NCBI GenBank assembly: GCA_035578155.1
Contig: JAPWDM010000006.1
Coordinates: 12,726,305 to 12,790,304, forward strand
Direction: 5' to 3'
Length of the DNA stretch: 64,000 nt
Source of the DNA: Brachynemurus nebulosus
Taxonomy: Eukaryota; Arthropoda; Insecta; Neuroptera; Myrmeleontidae
Positions 50,141 through 62,639 of this stretch are shown in pieces. The position numbers and the translations under genes were made by a program. Below the pieces are notes generated by a model. The model was not told where the DNA came from and did not search any database. It was given only the letters and a program-made list of their open reading frames with translations. Positions within the stretch are counted from its first letter, which is position 1. Each line of letters begins with the position of its first letter.

Positions 50141-51503
50141 TGCTATAAATATTTATAATTTTTTTCTTAAATTTTCCCAATAGAATTTTTCTTAATGTAG
50201 ATTGATAAAAAATAATTTTACAATTTTAATTAAAAATTTTCTTTTCTTTACAGATATGTCAGAATTTTTTTTTTTTTACATATACATATCAAGTATAAAA
50301 GGGAATAGAAAAATTTGATACCAATAATATATATAATTTTTTTTTTTAACAATGTACGCAGTTTATTTTTGTCCATCCTTTAAACAGTCCCAATTAATAG
50401 GTGGGTTTATATGGGTTAAAACCATTAAAGCTGATAAATTCCTTTACTTAAAAAAATTTCAATTTTATAAAATTGATAATCAAAAATAAACCCGTACCCT
50501 TTCAATTTAGAGATAAATCGTAACAATTTTAAGAATTTTTATACTTTTGATAACCTCTTTGACGATATAATTTTATTTTATGATATTATACGTATAAAGG
50601 CGCGTTTAGAAATAAGAGTCGTTTTTAATTTACTAACATTAAAAATTACAGAATTTTGATTTGTTTGAACATATTTTTATTGAATATTGTAATATTTATT
50701 TATATTTTGGTAATAGACGAGCTTGTATTTGCGCGTGAGCGATCAAAAATTATTTCGAAGTTGAAATTGTTAACAAATTAGGAAGAGGAACATTTTTGCG
50801 ATTGCACAAACTTTTCGAAGTTACAAATTTTCTTTAAGTTAATTGTAAAGTATTAATTAAATATTACATATAGTTTTTACGAAAAAAATATATTTTGATA
50901 TTAATTAAAAATAAGTCTAGTGTATTTTTAATATCTCTAATATTGACACTATCCACAGTTAACTACGCGTGAGAATGAAAGGGATAGCAATAGTTTTAAA
51001 AGTAACAAAAATATGGTCCATTTCACTTAAATTTAACCATGGTTCATTTCTTGGCTTTATCTCTTTCATTATTGCATTTACGTAAATTTTAAAATTGCAG
51101 TTTGTTTTCAGAAAAGAATAAAATATTGATTTGTTTTGAATATAAGAATTATTTAATTTTTTAACGATAACTCATGATCAATTGTATTTGAAATGGGGTA
51201 TTTATTTAAAAAGATATTAAGTCAAAAAGTGCTGACAAACATAACGAAATTATAATGGTTCCAAATGTCTTCGGAACCCTAGAAATGGTAATTTTTATCC
51301 ATGCATTTTATTGTTAATTGATCAAAGCATAAGGAAAATTGCTCTTTTTTCATTTGTTTAAATAATTTTGATTTAACTAAAATCTAACCAGATACAAGAT
51401 TATGCAAAAAAAATCCCCGGGAATAACTTTAGTCACTTATACGCCCATACAAGCTGTTCTATAAAGGATGTGGTTACGAAGAAAGGACAATAGATTATTG
51501 GAT
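50141..51503. other. Gene-free AT-rich spacer downstream of the phospholipase gene
   Basis: No coding frame of note on either strand. I see only A/T-rich runs. Confidence 0.5.
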
Positions 51504-51509
51504 TTTATT
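51504..51509 (-). terminator. Candidate polyadenylation signal, phospholipase C epsilon gene
   Basis: AATAAA on the minus strand, about 77 bp after the stop codon. Confidence 0.5.
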
Positions 51510-51585
51510 TGAGGCCACAATTAAGTGTCTTACAGTGTAAGTTAATTATTCCATCATATACAAAAATTATGATTTACTGGAAGAG

Positions 51586-54500
51586 TCAAGACTTCCATTC
51601 TTTAAATTTCTTTAACGATACTTTCTTAAGTCGCGAGACCGTTGACAGTAGATCACTCTCTTTACCATCATCGTCACTTAACGTCTCCCCCTCCGAATGT
51701 ACTTCGCGTTGACATTGAAGTGACTGTGATCTCTGTTGCGTTCCCATTGTCTCCTTTTCGGAATGCCCTTTTGCTCGTGCAATTCCAGTGCTGGATGAAC
51801 TCTTTTTCGATTCTCTCGTTTTCGTAGTAGTGGGATCACTTAACGCCGCCTGTACGGGCGCTTTGATACTGTTCGTTGCCGCCGATCTGGCAGCGCTCAG
51901 TCCACGGCTGATGCGATCCAGTGTGGCCAAACGTAAATTGGACGTGACACGACTTCGTCGTAACGTGGTTGGTGTGGCGTGCGCTCTCTCCTGTAAAATG
52001 AAACGTCCTATCGTTTGCCAGTGCGCTTGCGTACTGTAGACATTCTCGTCATCGGCTAGTGCTCGTTGTTGATGTCCACCTGATCCGGCCCATTCTAATT
52101 CTTCGACCAAAACGAAGTTCATTGGATCCTCTAAGCGTCGCGCTTTGACTAACGCTTGCGCCAGGACGTCTTGAGCTGTAGAGCCTAAAGGAACTTTTAG
52201 TATCGCGTATGGAATTTCCGGTGAGACGTTGTATATGCACACTAAAAAATTATCATGCTCGTCCCAAGCATTTGACTGTTCGGAAGCTTCACGTTCGCGA
52301 TTTGCCACGCTGCGAATTGATGAGAGCCACGCTCTGCTACTGGGATCGTCGCCCATTCGTTTCAATAAAAAGCGACCTTCACCTTTCCATTTTGATTGAG
52401 CCTGGAGTGGTCGTTCGTGTAAATCTAGTATTCTTTGCGTGGCGGGAAGATCATGGTCCTTCTTTTCCCAGCCTCTTGCCACTTCTTCAACTAAAATATG
52501 GTCGTTAACTCGGTCGGCGGGTAGCCCCATTTTTTGTAGACACTGAAGCAGAACGTCTTGTGTGGTGCTTTCTTGGGTAATTTTTAGAATTGTGTAGGGT
52601 TCTTCGTTGACCACGCCGTATACCATCAAGAAGAACATTTTTCGTTTTACGCAAAGTGGAGTACCGGAAATTCCGGTATATGGTGTTGTCTTTTTAGTTT
52701 CGTCTGTTTCATTGGTGTCTTTAGCGCAAGGTTCCGTTTCCGTTGTACAAGTGTTCTCTAAACTCTCCTCTTCACTTTTTGAATATATGAATAGTGTGGT
52801 CATATTCAAATTTTTATTTTGGGGATTACGTAATCGTAAATGTCGGTAACCAGGCCTTAAACTTTTCAGGGGCAGAACCCGTTGAGCAATCAGATGATTT
52901 GTCGGCGATTCAAATACGGCAAATCGTATAAACGCTAAATCTTGGAACATGACTCGAAAAATAAACGTATCATTCCAAATTGGATTCAAGGCATTTTTCG
53001 TTATTACTTTAGTCTTTTGTTTATTGCAATCAATCGGAATGCCAATTATCTCCACTTCCACAAATGTGCTAGCGTTAATATTCGAATGGCAAATATATTG
53101 TCCAGAAACAACGTTTATCAAAAGCTGCGACGAATGTAACCCATCGAATTCTTTATCCCACGGATTAAACCGACGATACATCACGTGCGTACGATCCCAC
53201 ATAACTTCCGGTTTTATTACGTAACCACATTTTCCGTTTGATTCAAACAGCGCTGTATTGAGTTGTAGCGCTAGATCTTCCGTTTGATAATTTAACGCAG
53301 CCATTTGTATTCCAAAGGCCCAAAATATCACAGGATTAAAATTTGACGAATCAATTCGCATACCAGCCGGATACGTTCGCATGAGTTGAGTTTGCGTGTG
53401 CGCAACTAGTGCCAGCGGTTGTTTCCGGCATAATTTTTTGGCGGTATTTTCGTTTATCGAGGAGCATTGGTAACAAGGATGATTAAAATTGACTTTTTGA
53501 TGTTTAACGGTCGAGGACACTCCTGTGTCGGTTTCTAAGGACGACAGATCAGCGTCACCTGGAAGGAATAAACATTTTTTACATTAAAAAAGTAAAAATT
53601 TTCCAATTATTTACTTATTTAATTTTTTACCCGTGACTGTCGTATTATTAATATTAGTAGATGATCCCGTGGTACTGCAAACGGTCATGATCGAACTTCC
53701 TGAACTTGATGTTCTTGGTGCTGGAGGTCGCTGTTTGACCGAACTACTCGGACTAACTGTATTTAAACCGCGAAATTTGATCGCTTGAACATAAATCACT
53801 AAATCTGATAATTCTTTGGCGATCTGACTGCTACGTTTCTTGGCTTTATCGTCGGGTAACGTACGTTTAATTGTGCTAGTTTTTGAAATTGCGTGCGTTG
53901 CCATTGTACTCACATTTCTTGGCGATGCTTCGTTACTACCACCACCACTTCCGCTTGAAGGTGTGGTTGTATGTTGTAACACTGGGCCTAAATTTTTGTC
54001 TAGAATAAACATAATGTAATATAAAATATTTTAATGACATGTTAAAATTTTGGCGCCCAACGTGGGGCGTCAAAAAATTATTTTAAAAATCGTTTCTTAC
54101 CGTCTAAATTTTCGTCTTCTTCATCTTCATCGTATTCGTCGTCACTGAAATCATCGTTGAAGGAACTGGAACTGGTGTTTGAAATAATCGAACTGGTACG
54201 ACCGCCCGAATGTTTCACTCCAGTCATGGTTCTAGAATTATATAATCTTCAAAATACTTTCAATTACTTTCATTTATCAAATTCAACATACCTGGTTGAA
54301 GCTGCCATAGTAGCGGAATGCGTAGGCAACGGTGTTTGTAAATCAACTGTCAATTTTTTATTTTTTATCAAAATTCGATTCCGTAATTGAAATGGTGATG
54401 GTAAAACCGGTTCTTCCAAGAAATCAGTTTCAAATAAAAAACTTGTGACTAATTTATCGCCAAATATTCTTTGAAAAATTTGAGCCATTTTCGTTTGTTG

Positions 54501-57500
54501 GCTCAAAGAACAATGATTTTCTAGCGACAATATAACCGGATACGGTGACGCGATAAAAGCATTGCGATTGATTGCTTCCACAACGGCGCTAAAAGGAATT
54601 TTTGTCGTAAACGTGTGACCATGGTAGATCATCGGGTAACCGTCATCACCATCCCAACAATCCAGTTCAACGCATCGACAACCCGACTGTAAAACTTGAG
54701 AATATAATTCGACCGATGATTCTCCTTTGAGTTGATGCCCGGTTAAGTAGGTATTGTGCGAGGACGCGATATAGTAATGTGACAGTGGTTTGTTCATATC
54801 CTGATCTCGTGGTACTTCGCGTTCATTGACAAACGCAAAATTATCCTTATCCATCAAATATCGTGCAAATCCTTCGAACGACAAGCAGTCTTGAGAACGT
54901 AACACTGGATCAGGTTCGTGTCGCTGAATTAAGGCTTTCACATCAGCCGGCGACCAATTTTCCATTTGTCGCGTTTCCAAAAATTTTGTAAATGTTGATA
55001 ATGTTATTACTTGCGAATTGGATGTGTCAATACCGGCACAATTTGAAAAAATACTTGCGGCAGCAATTGCATCGAAAATTTTCCTTTGTGAATTCGTCGT
55101 TGTAACGCCGGCTAGTTCCGAGGCACTATTTCTTGTAAAGAGTCCTTTAAATATTACGATTACAAGTTTACATTACATACAAGATTACGATTTAAGATTT
55201 ATTTGAAATAAATTATGACTTTACCGATTCTTTGTGGTTTTTTCGAAGTTGCCAATTCCAGAGACACTTTAACTCCATTCACTTTCGGTGAACTATTCGT
55301 ACCAGCCATGTTTCTATAAGAAATTGCTAGCTGATCGAAAAGATCCCGTAAGTCTTTTCTCATCAGAAGGCTAAACGATCGAAATAGAGCCACAAAATCG
55401 ACAAAATCAAGTTGAGTTTCGTACAAAATGAAACCAACGCGAGGATGTCGACCATGCCAGAGTTGTTCCATCGAACCGTGTCGCTCTCTAAAAGTAATAT
55501 TTTTTGGTTAGGCTTCCTTTGGATTGAGATTATTCGCAAATTAATGTACCTGTCAAATTTTGGTTGAGTTGTGTACGCTAAGTGCCCTAAACTATGATGC
55601 CGTGCAACATCCGGTTGCGGTTCCGAAAATTTTACCGGTGTTGACTGTCGATGATGCGTTGGATTCCGCCAATAACTGTCAGTTATCGTCGTTATTGGAT
55701 CCAAGAGGTGTGTTCGAGAATCTCGCTGAAAAAAAAGAATGAAAAACGTGGACTCTCTTGCTTTAGAATTTAAGAACAATTCCTTACTTTTCCAGTAATA
55801 AGCTGTTTCTTTTTTATTTTTACAGAAGCTTCACGTTTAAGAGCACCGGGTATTTCACCAGGTTGAATTCCACTTTGAGTTACCGTTGCGAATGACCAAT
55901 CTCTGCCTCCAAAAGCCTAAATTATGAATACCTTTTAAGCAAATACATTTATAGTAGATTTCCAGATATAATCTTTTAAGCTTACGCGAATAGCATCGGC
56001 AGCTAAAGGTCCACAACAACATGCATCTTCATAATAAAGCTGCAAATATTGTTCTTTAAGCCATAAAATACGTTTATCGGACAGTCGTAATTGTCGCGCA
56101 AGACCTTTTACTAACCATCCTAAACCAGCGTACCATAATCTGGAATTGCCATTAGGTTATATTTCCAGATATTTCTAGAAGAAATTTGTACCGAAAAGAC
56201 ATTGGCGGATTACTTTCTTTATATACAAAAAATGATTAAAATATGCTATTCCTAGCATAAAACATAGGCAATTAACATACATTACTATTGTTATTTGCAT
56301 ATATTGAGGGGAAAGTCGCTTTTGTCAAATGGATAATTATGATCTTTTTTAATAGTTAAGGTTCAGTTGAAGTAATTCCGGAGCCAATTTCTTTCCGGTG
56401 AAATTAATTCTGTGGAGAAAACTATCAAAATCGTAATTACCTACAAAGAATTGGAGGAAACAGCATATACATAATTCGGTTATCACTTAACGTATATCCA
56501 TATAATAAACTAAGACAATAAGGTTCCGAACTGTAGGTTATACCGAACCTTCTTGCAATTAACGCAATCTCTGCTTCTTTTTCGGATTCGCGAACACCTA
56601 ATGCTACTTCTTTAACACACATTAAATCTAAATATCTGCAACACGAAAACATTACAATTATTTTTCAGAAACCTTTTGATTAATTTAATCGACCTACCCT
56701 TCGTCCAGTGTCGAATTACAAGTATTTGAATCGATACCGGCTTGTGTATTATGTTTTGCCAATAATCCCGGCGAGAGTGTATCCTCGGGATTGGCCGACA
56801 AATTGAAATCAACCACAAACGTCGACGTGGAAGTGGAAGTTGACGAAGTGTCATTATCCTGGTAAGGTGCTCCGGCCCGCAAAGCACTCCAACTTGGTCG
56901 ACTCCATGTGAGCGTAGCTCCCGCACGGTCCAGCCGCACGTAAAGGAGTACTGCCCCACGTCCACTACTACTGGTATCTCCACCACCACTCACGTTACTT
57001 CCGCCACCGCTACTTGAACTGGTTCCATCGCTTTCTAACATTACAGCTGTTGTGCCATGATGTAAAATCTGATAATAAGAGGTTTTGAGTGATCTGGAGT
57101 CGTGGTGAGGGTGAGTAATTGTTTGCGACTTACTTGCAATATGTGTTGGTCAATTCCAGTTAAAGGCGATGTAATTGAAACAAAACTGACCCCGTGGTCA
57201 TTCGTTAACGGTTGTACAGGATGATAAGCATCAACTTCAGTCTCATACTCTTCGTCCAGTTCAACTTTTTCCGGTGGACTTGCTTGAAGTACTCTTCCTC
57301 CACTCTCCGATACTGATCTAAGCGCGAAAATGTATTGATAAGTAATAACACTGCAGAAGACACTACTTTTATTCTATAAATTTTGTGACATGTGAAAATT
57401 AAACTACATTAATGTCTTATTTATACTAAATAGATCCTATGAATGGGCAATAGTGGTGAATGGGACTAATAGTACGGATAGAAATCGTTCAAAAGTAGAT

Positions 57501-60500
57501 TAGAATTATGTTTAAGTTTCTGTTGCCTCTGTAACATTTCTTTCTGTTCATCGAAAATGTTTTGTTCTCCGGGATTTAAGTTTTCTGCCAGTTTGACCAA
57601 CGTAGATGCTATCACAATCTTGACAATGTAGTTTCAATGAAACATGTTACAAAATTTAATAAAATAAAAGTGAAATTTTTGGTTTTTAACCTGAACAAAA
57701 AGGAAAATGTAGAGTTCATTTGGAAAACTTACTTAAGGTAGCTAAGAAAATTATTATCTGATGAGCAACGATTTCGATTGTGGAAGTGCTGATGAAACAT
57801 CGAAATATGATCCATCACGGCTTGAGTACGGTAAATTTTCTCTAAATTTATTAAACCACCTGGTCCAATTCGTGTGAAATAATGGTCTTCCCCATTGTAA
57901 TCGGATATGAACTAGTGGAAAAATTATAGATTTCATAAACTGTCGAAGGCATAATGTATTTTTTGGCGTCTTACCACTTGTCGGTTGCCTTGATATCGTT
58001 GTTCCCTGCTGCCATGTTTCGGTGAATATGTCGGACCATGCTGTGGTGATTGCGAATGATGTTGATGCGAATGACGATGATGATGGTGATGATGATGATG
58101 ATGTTTCCGATGACGTTCACCGCTTCCACTGCCGTCGTCTGGGCCACTGGCAACGCTTCGATTGCCTTGTAAATCGTACGAAGAGATGTTTTGTGACGCA
58201 TTGGGCATGTTACACGGTGACACATGTCCTTGAACTCCAATATTACCGCTACCGGAGGGATTTGTTGCCGCAACTTGTGACTCAAGAACAATTAGTGACG
58301 GTGTTGATGCTAATATTTCACGCAATTCGCGTAAAAATGCACCAAAAAATGGCACCACACGACACTCGGACATGTCCAATGCCCGCGACAGTGCACGATC
58401 ATATTCCGCTGACAGTAACGCGGCTGATAAAAAATCCAAAATTGGCAATGTCTCTTTTTCCGTAATCGATAACCAGAATGGTCGTAATTTTGTCGATCTA
58501 TTTAAAAGATAATATGAAAATAATATAACTGAGCCTTCCAAAACTCAAAAAATTTAAAAAAAATTTAACAATAAAAATCTGAACGTTGACCATTTATTTC
58601 GGAAGCAAGTAGTTTCCGCCGGCCTACAGCTATCATATCTGCTGGAGGCCGATAGAAACCCCTACCTCAGAAATTGTATGCCGCTGCTGTCTTCACATAA
58701 GTAGGTAGATTAGATATAAATATTTTTTTAGGGAACTTACTTGAGGCCGGCAATAATTTCCATAGCACCATTGAAATTGCCAATGTTCCAGCTAGAGAGA
58801 GCCACGCGTAAAATGCAGGATAACACTGCTCGACGTTCATCGTGCGTCGGTTGACTAATTATTAGCTGCGTAATCCAAGCACTCACCTAAAATACATTGT
58901 TAACTTAGAGTTTTACCGTAGAATCCCATCAAGGAATCGTCAGAGGATAAAGTACACTTGAGTGACTTTTAATAAATTTTTTTTTTTGGGGGGGGGGGTT
59001 AAAAGTCTTGTTCAATTTACTCTGGGTAGCTCTTTGATGTAAAGTTAAAATGTAATTATTATTATTTTTGCCACATTTCAATTAATCCTAGTTAATGAAA
59101 TTATGTTTTTTGGAAATTGAGATACCTACATAATATTTCATTTATTATTTAATTCGAGGTAGCTGCAAAATTGGATTAATTTTTAGCACATACATTTACA
59201 ACAGTATTATGAATAAAAATACACCATAGTGCAAATATTTAAAGACATATGATAAAATAAGAAATAAAGTTCCATTTTTCTGATACTTTTTTTTTTAAAT
59301 TTAAGTCATATATCTAAAAGAAATTCTGTCACTTAGTCAGCAAAAATGAAAAATTTCCACCCAAAACACCCTGATTCGACTCAAGATTCGACTAATCGTC
59401 CAAATATAAATCACTTTCACAAAGTTTAATTTGGGAAAAACAGAAATTTTTTGGTTTTGATGACGTCACTATTTTAGTTTATGTCAAGGTCAAAAAAAAA
59501 ATTTAAACAGAAAAATAAGTCAAAATAAGTTACATTTTTTGAACGAACATTTGACGTCATCACGTATACCAAATTTTTGCAAAGCTTCAAAAACCATAAT
59601 TTCGATGTTAGAAATTTGAAATTTAAAGCTGCTTATAGATTTTCGGTATCGATTTTTTAATTTTTCATCAAATCGGGATTGTAGAAACAATCGAAAAATT
59701 ATATACGAAAATTAAATTATATTTTCTGAAAGTTTTTGAGAAACCTGCACAGTAACACCACTGATATATAAAACTTATGTGATAAAAAGATATATTGCAT
59801 ATAAAATTTGATATTTTTCAATGGGAAAATCTTTACGAATTCGAAATTGCAAATGATCCGGCACTGCGAGCCATACTTTTTTAATATTGATACGGTAGAT
59901 AATCAGTAGTACTAGTGGGTATTAGTGATGTCGAACTGAAGAGAAGTTAGTCGATTAATCGATTAAAATAGTTTTGCAGACAAAATTAGTCATTAGTTGA
60001 AAGTATCGCGCGTAGAGTAGTTGACTAATCAACTACATTTTTAATCGAATCCATGAATAGGGTGTTAATCACATTAATAAATAGATAATTTTTTAGTGTT
60101 CATTTTTTGGAGTCTACTAAATATAATACAGAAAAATAGCTAAAATAGTCGTTTTTAGTCATTTAAAAAAAAGATTATTTTAGTCATTTAGTCGGGAGTA
60201 AAATAGTCGACTAAATGTAAACAAAATTAGTCAATTAAACCGATTAATCGATTAATCATACGACATCACTGCTGGGTACTAGGGATGTTATGGATATCCG
60301 TAACCGTAACCGAAACTACCGGATATCCGAAATAATTACACATCCGAAACCGAAACCGTATCCGAAAATAAAAGTTTCGGATTTGTTTCGGATAATAACA
60401 GACAACTGCCGTTAGAAAACTGAGGTTAAATCTAAGCAAATTTTTGCTACATATATTTCCCTGGATAGATTTTCGTTGATTTGTGTTTAGCGTACACTTT

Positions 60501-62635
60501 TTGGGGTAAAATTTTCCCCTTTTTTCTAAAAGAAAAAATGTTCACTAAAAGCAGTTATCCGTAACCGTAACCGTATTCGAAACATTATCCGATATTATTA
60601 CATATCTGTAACCGAAACCGAAACCGAAAAAAATGTTTTTAAATATCCGTATCCGTATCCGTATCCGGACCCGAAATTTCATATCCGTAATATCCCTACG
60701 GGGTACACATATTTGGACAATACGGTTTTATTATTGTAATAATGCCATATATTTTAATGTAATAACAAACATTATGTATGTGCTCTATGATGTGGTATGA
60801 TTATAATATAATATGTACCAACAAAAGTATCAGTATTGAATAATTTAACAGAATAACGAATAACGTTTATAATAATTTCTTTTGTGTATTATAATAATGA
60901 TAAAAACGATAAAAACGTTGGCTTTGTCACTGTGTTTGTACCTACACAATATATTATTTATATGCATGTGTATGTGTTTGAAGTTTGAATATTATGTCAT
61001 CAAATGAAACAAAACTTTCAAGCTTTTATTTTATTATTGTTTTTAAATTTATTAAATTTATACATATTATTATTTTATTATATTTGCATATTAAAACAAA
61101 ATATATTATGATATTAGTGAACAATGTATTTTTTTGATTTCAATTTTCATTTTTCACATATTTATTGGTAAAATTGTATAAAAAGTTTTAGTAGAAAACT
61201 GGACATTTTTTAGAGTAGTGTACTTATGGCCGGAAAGTGAAAGAATTTCATCCTCTGAAAATGAAGTAGAATAAAACCTACATATTCGTTTGATAAAATA
61301 AATCTTGCTTACTTCCCTTGCACAGTAATCTACTAAAAAAAAAGAAATCGATTTTTTTCTTCATAATTATGTTTCTTAAAGTGTTAGGTCCATTTCACAC
61401 CAAGCCAGTCGCGTCCAGTCAAGTCACGTCAAGTCTGACGCATCTTGATTCAACATACACCGACCGATTCAATGCAATTACAACATAAACTGTATTTTTG
61501 CTTTCAAATATAATCAGTCGCGTCCAGTCAAGTCAAATCAAGTCACCGTCAGTCCAGTTAACGACTCAACAAGTTGAATTTTTCATCAGTCAACGTAAGT
61601 CATCTGTCCATTTTGTACATGCGTATTAAGAGATACCTACATACTATATGTGTGTGTGTGGTATGTGTTGTGTATAAATCAAATCATAGAGCATATTTCT
61701 TATGTCATTTCTGGTATAATGTATTATGTATGCATATGTAGTATTCCAAACGTTAAATCCTTAAATCATTGTCAAACATGGACTTAGAACAATTAATATT
61801 ACTTATTAGAAATTATCCAGAAATTTATGACCTTAACTTTCGCATTATTATTATTGGATTAAATAACAACATTCATTTTCAAATATCAAGTAATAACTAA
61901 TTTAAACTGACTGATTTGACTTGACTTGGTCTATCTGAAAGCACCTGAATGCGGCTTGACTTGACGCATCTGGACTTGAGGAGACTTGACTGGTTTGGTC
62001 TGAAATGAGCTTTAGCAATATTCTCCTAAAATTTTATTTAAAAAAAATGAAAAAAAAGTTATGGGCATATTAGTGCACGCACTTTACTAGAATTCAATTT
62101 AAAAAAAATCTTTAAAGGATATTTTCCCGAAAGTACGTTTTTTGACATGGTTCCTCGTGTATCTCAAAAAGTAAGTATCTCATAAAGGTATTATCCCCTT
62201 AAAGTAAGGAAGGTAAGTAAACTTTTTTGACAAAATAATAAATGATGCCGTGAAACCGACAATTTACAATTCAATTAGTTTGAAAAAATGATTTACCTCA
62301 TTGAAACGTTTAATTAAACTGGCAACTGTTGACCGTTGCCCACTCTGTTGTGGTATTTGCGTGTCTGTTGGATGCGATCCAGCATCACCGCCCAAATCAA
62401 CTGTCACCTGACGTAGATAGTTAATTGGTGGAACCTAAATTGATCCAAACATTACAAAAAAATTAAATTACAAAATTGCCTTTTTTAAAGAAATATTATT
62501 CGAGTTTTACCTGGTAGAAAAGTTGATATTCGGTATCTGCAAGTCGGAGGGCGACTTCTTCAGGGAAATGGAGCAGATCCTGCAGCTCCTCCAGCTCTCC
62601 GGAGTAACTACAAGCTGATCGCGACTTCTCCAGAT
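51586..62635 (-). CDS. PLCE1: Phospholipase C epsilon (5' partial)
   Basis: Sixteen exons, all in frame with GT-AG introns: 62511-62635, 62297-62434, 58741-58886, 57975-58497, 57733-57911, 57134-57317, 56698-57068, 56441-56635, 55986-56139, 55788-55916, 55550-55725, 55225-55487, 54292-55144, 54101-54231, 53631-53999 and 51586-53558 (about 1,970 codons). Domain order: Ras-family GEF/CDC25 (exons 1-4), a PH-like region (exon 7), EF-hand region (exons 11-13), PLC X box (exon 13: SSHNTYLTGH, ELDCWDGDDGYPMIYHGHTF, LSLENHC keep both catalytic His and the calcium-binding Glu/Asp), an acidic X-Y linker (exon 14), Y box (exons 15-16), C2, and two Ras-association domains (near MVYGVVNEEPYTILKI and IYNVSPEIPYAILKV). 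It hydrolyses PIP2 to IP3 and diacylglycerol and links Ras/Rap to calcium and PKC. Oddities: a His-rich tract in exon 4 and Ser/Gly-rich inserts in exons 7 and 15. The long N-terminus lies beyond the window. Confidence 0.93.
59923..60271. mobile_element. hAT-type MITE rich in ATTAATCGATTAAT motifs
   Basis: Ends TAGTGATGTCGAACTG and CATACGACATCACTG. Flanks are GTGGGTAT (59915-59922) and CTGGGTAC (60272-60279), a decayed 8-bp duplication. It lies in the phospholipase gene intron between exons 2 and 3. Confidence 0.78.
60280..60698. mobile_element. hAT-type MITE rich in CCGTAACCG/CGGATATCCG motifs
   Basis: Ends TAGGGATGTTATGGATATC and ATCCGTAATATCCCTA; 8-bp duplication CTGGGTAC (60272-60279) and CGGGGTAC (60699-60706). 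It directly abuts the previous MITE. A half copy lies at 27720-27951. Confidence 0.85.
61387..62011. mobile_element. MITE with clustered CAAGTC motifs
   Basis: Left end GGTCCATTTCACACCAAGCC, right end GGTTTGGTCTGAAATGAGC in inverted orientation, flanked by TTA on both sides (61384-61386 and 62012-62014), which suggests a PIF/Harbinger target. Both ends carry many AGTCAAGTC / GACTTGACT units. It lies in the same phospholipase intron. Confidence 0.72.
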
Positions 62636-62639
62636 CTAA

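Noticed and set aside
51642..53224. Several plus-strand frames within the last phospholipase exon
   Set aside because: Shadows; the minus frame carries the C2 and RA domains and is continuous with upstream exons.
58022..58465. 147-codon Asp-rich plus-strand frame
   Set aside because: Complement of the His-rich and GEF-coding exon 4 of the phospholipase gene.
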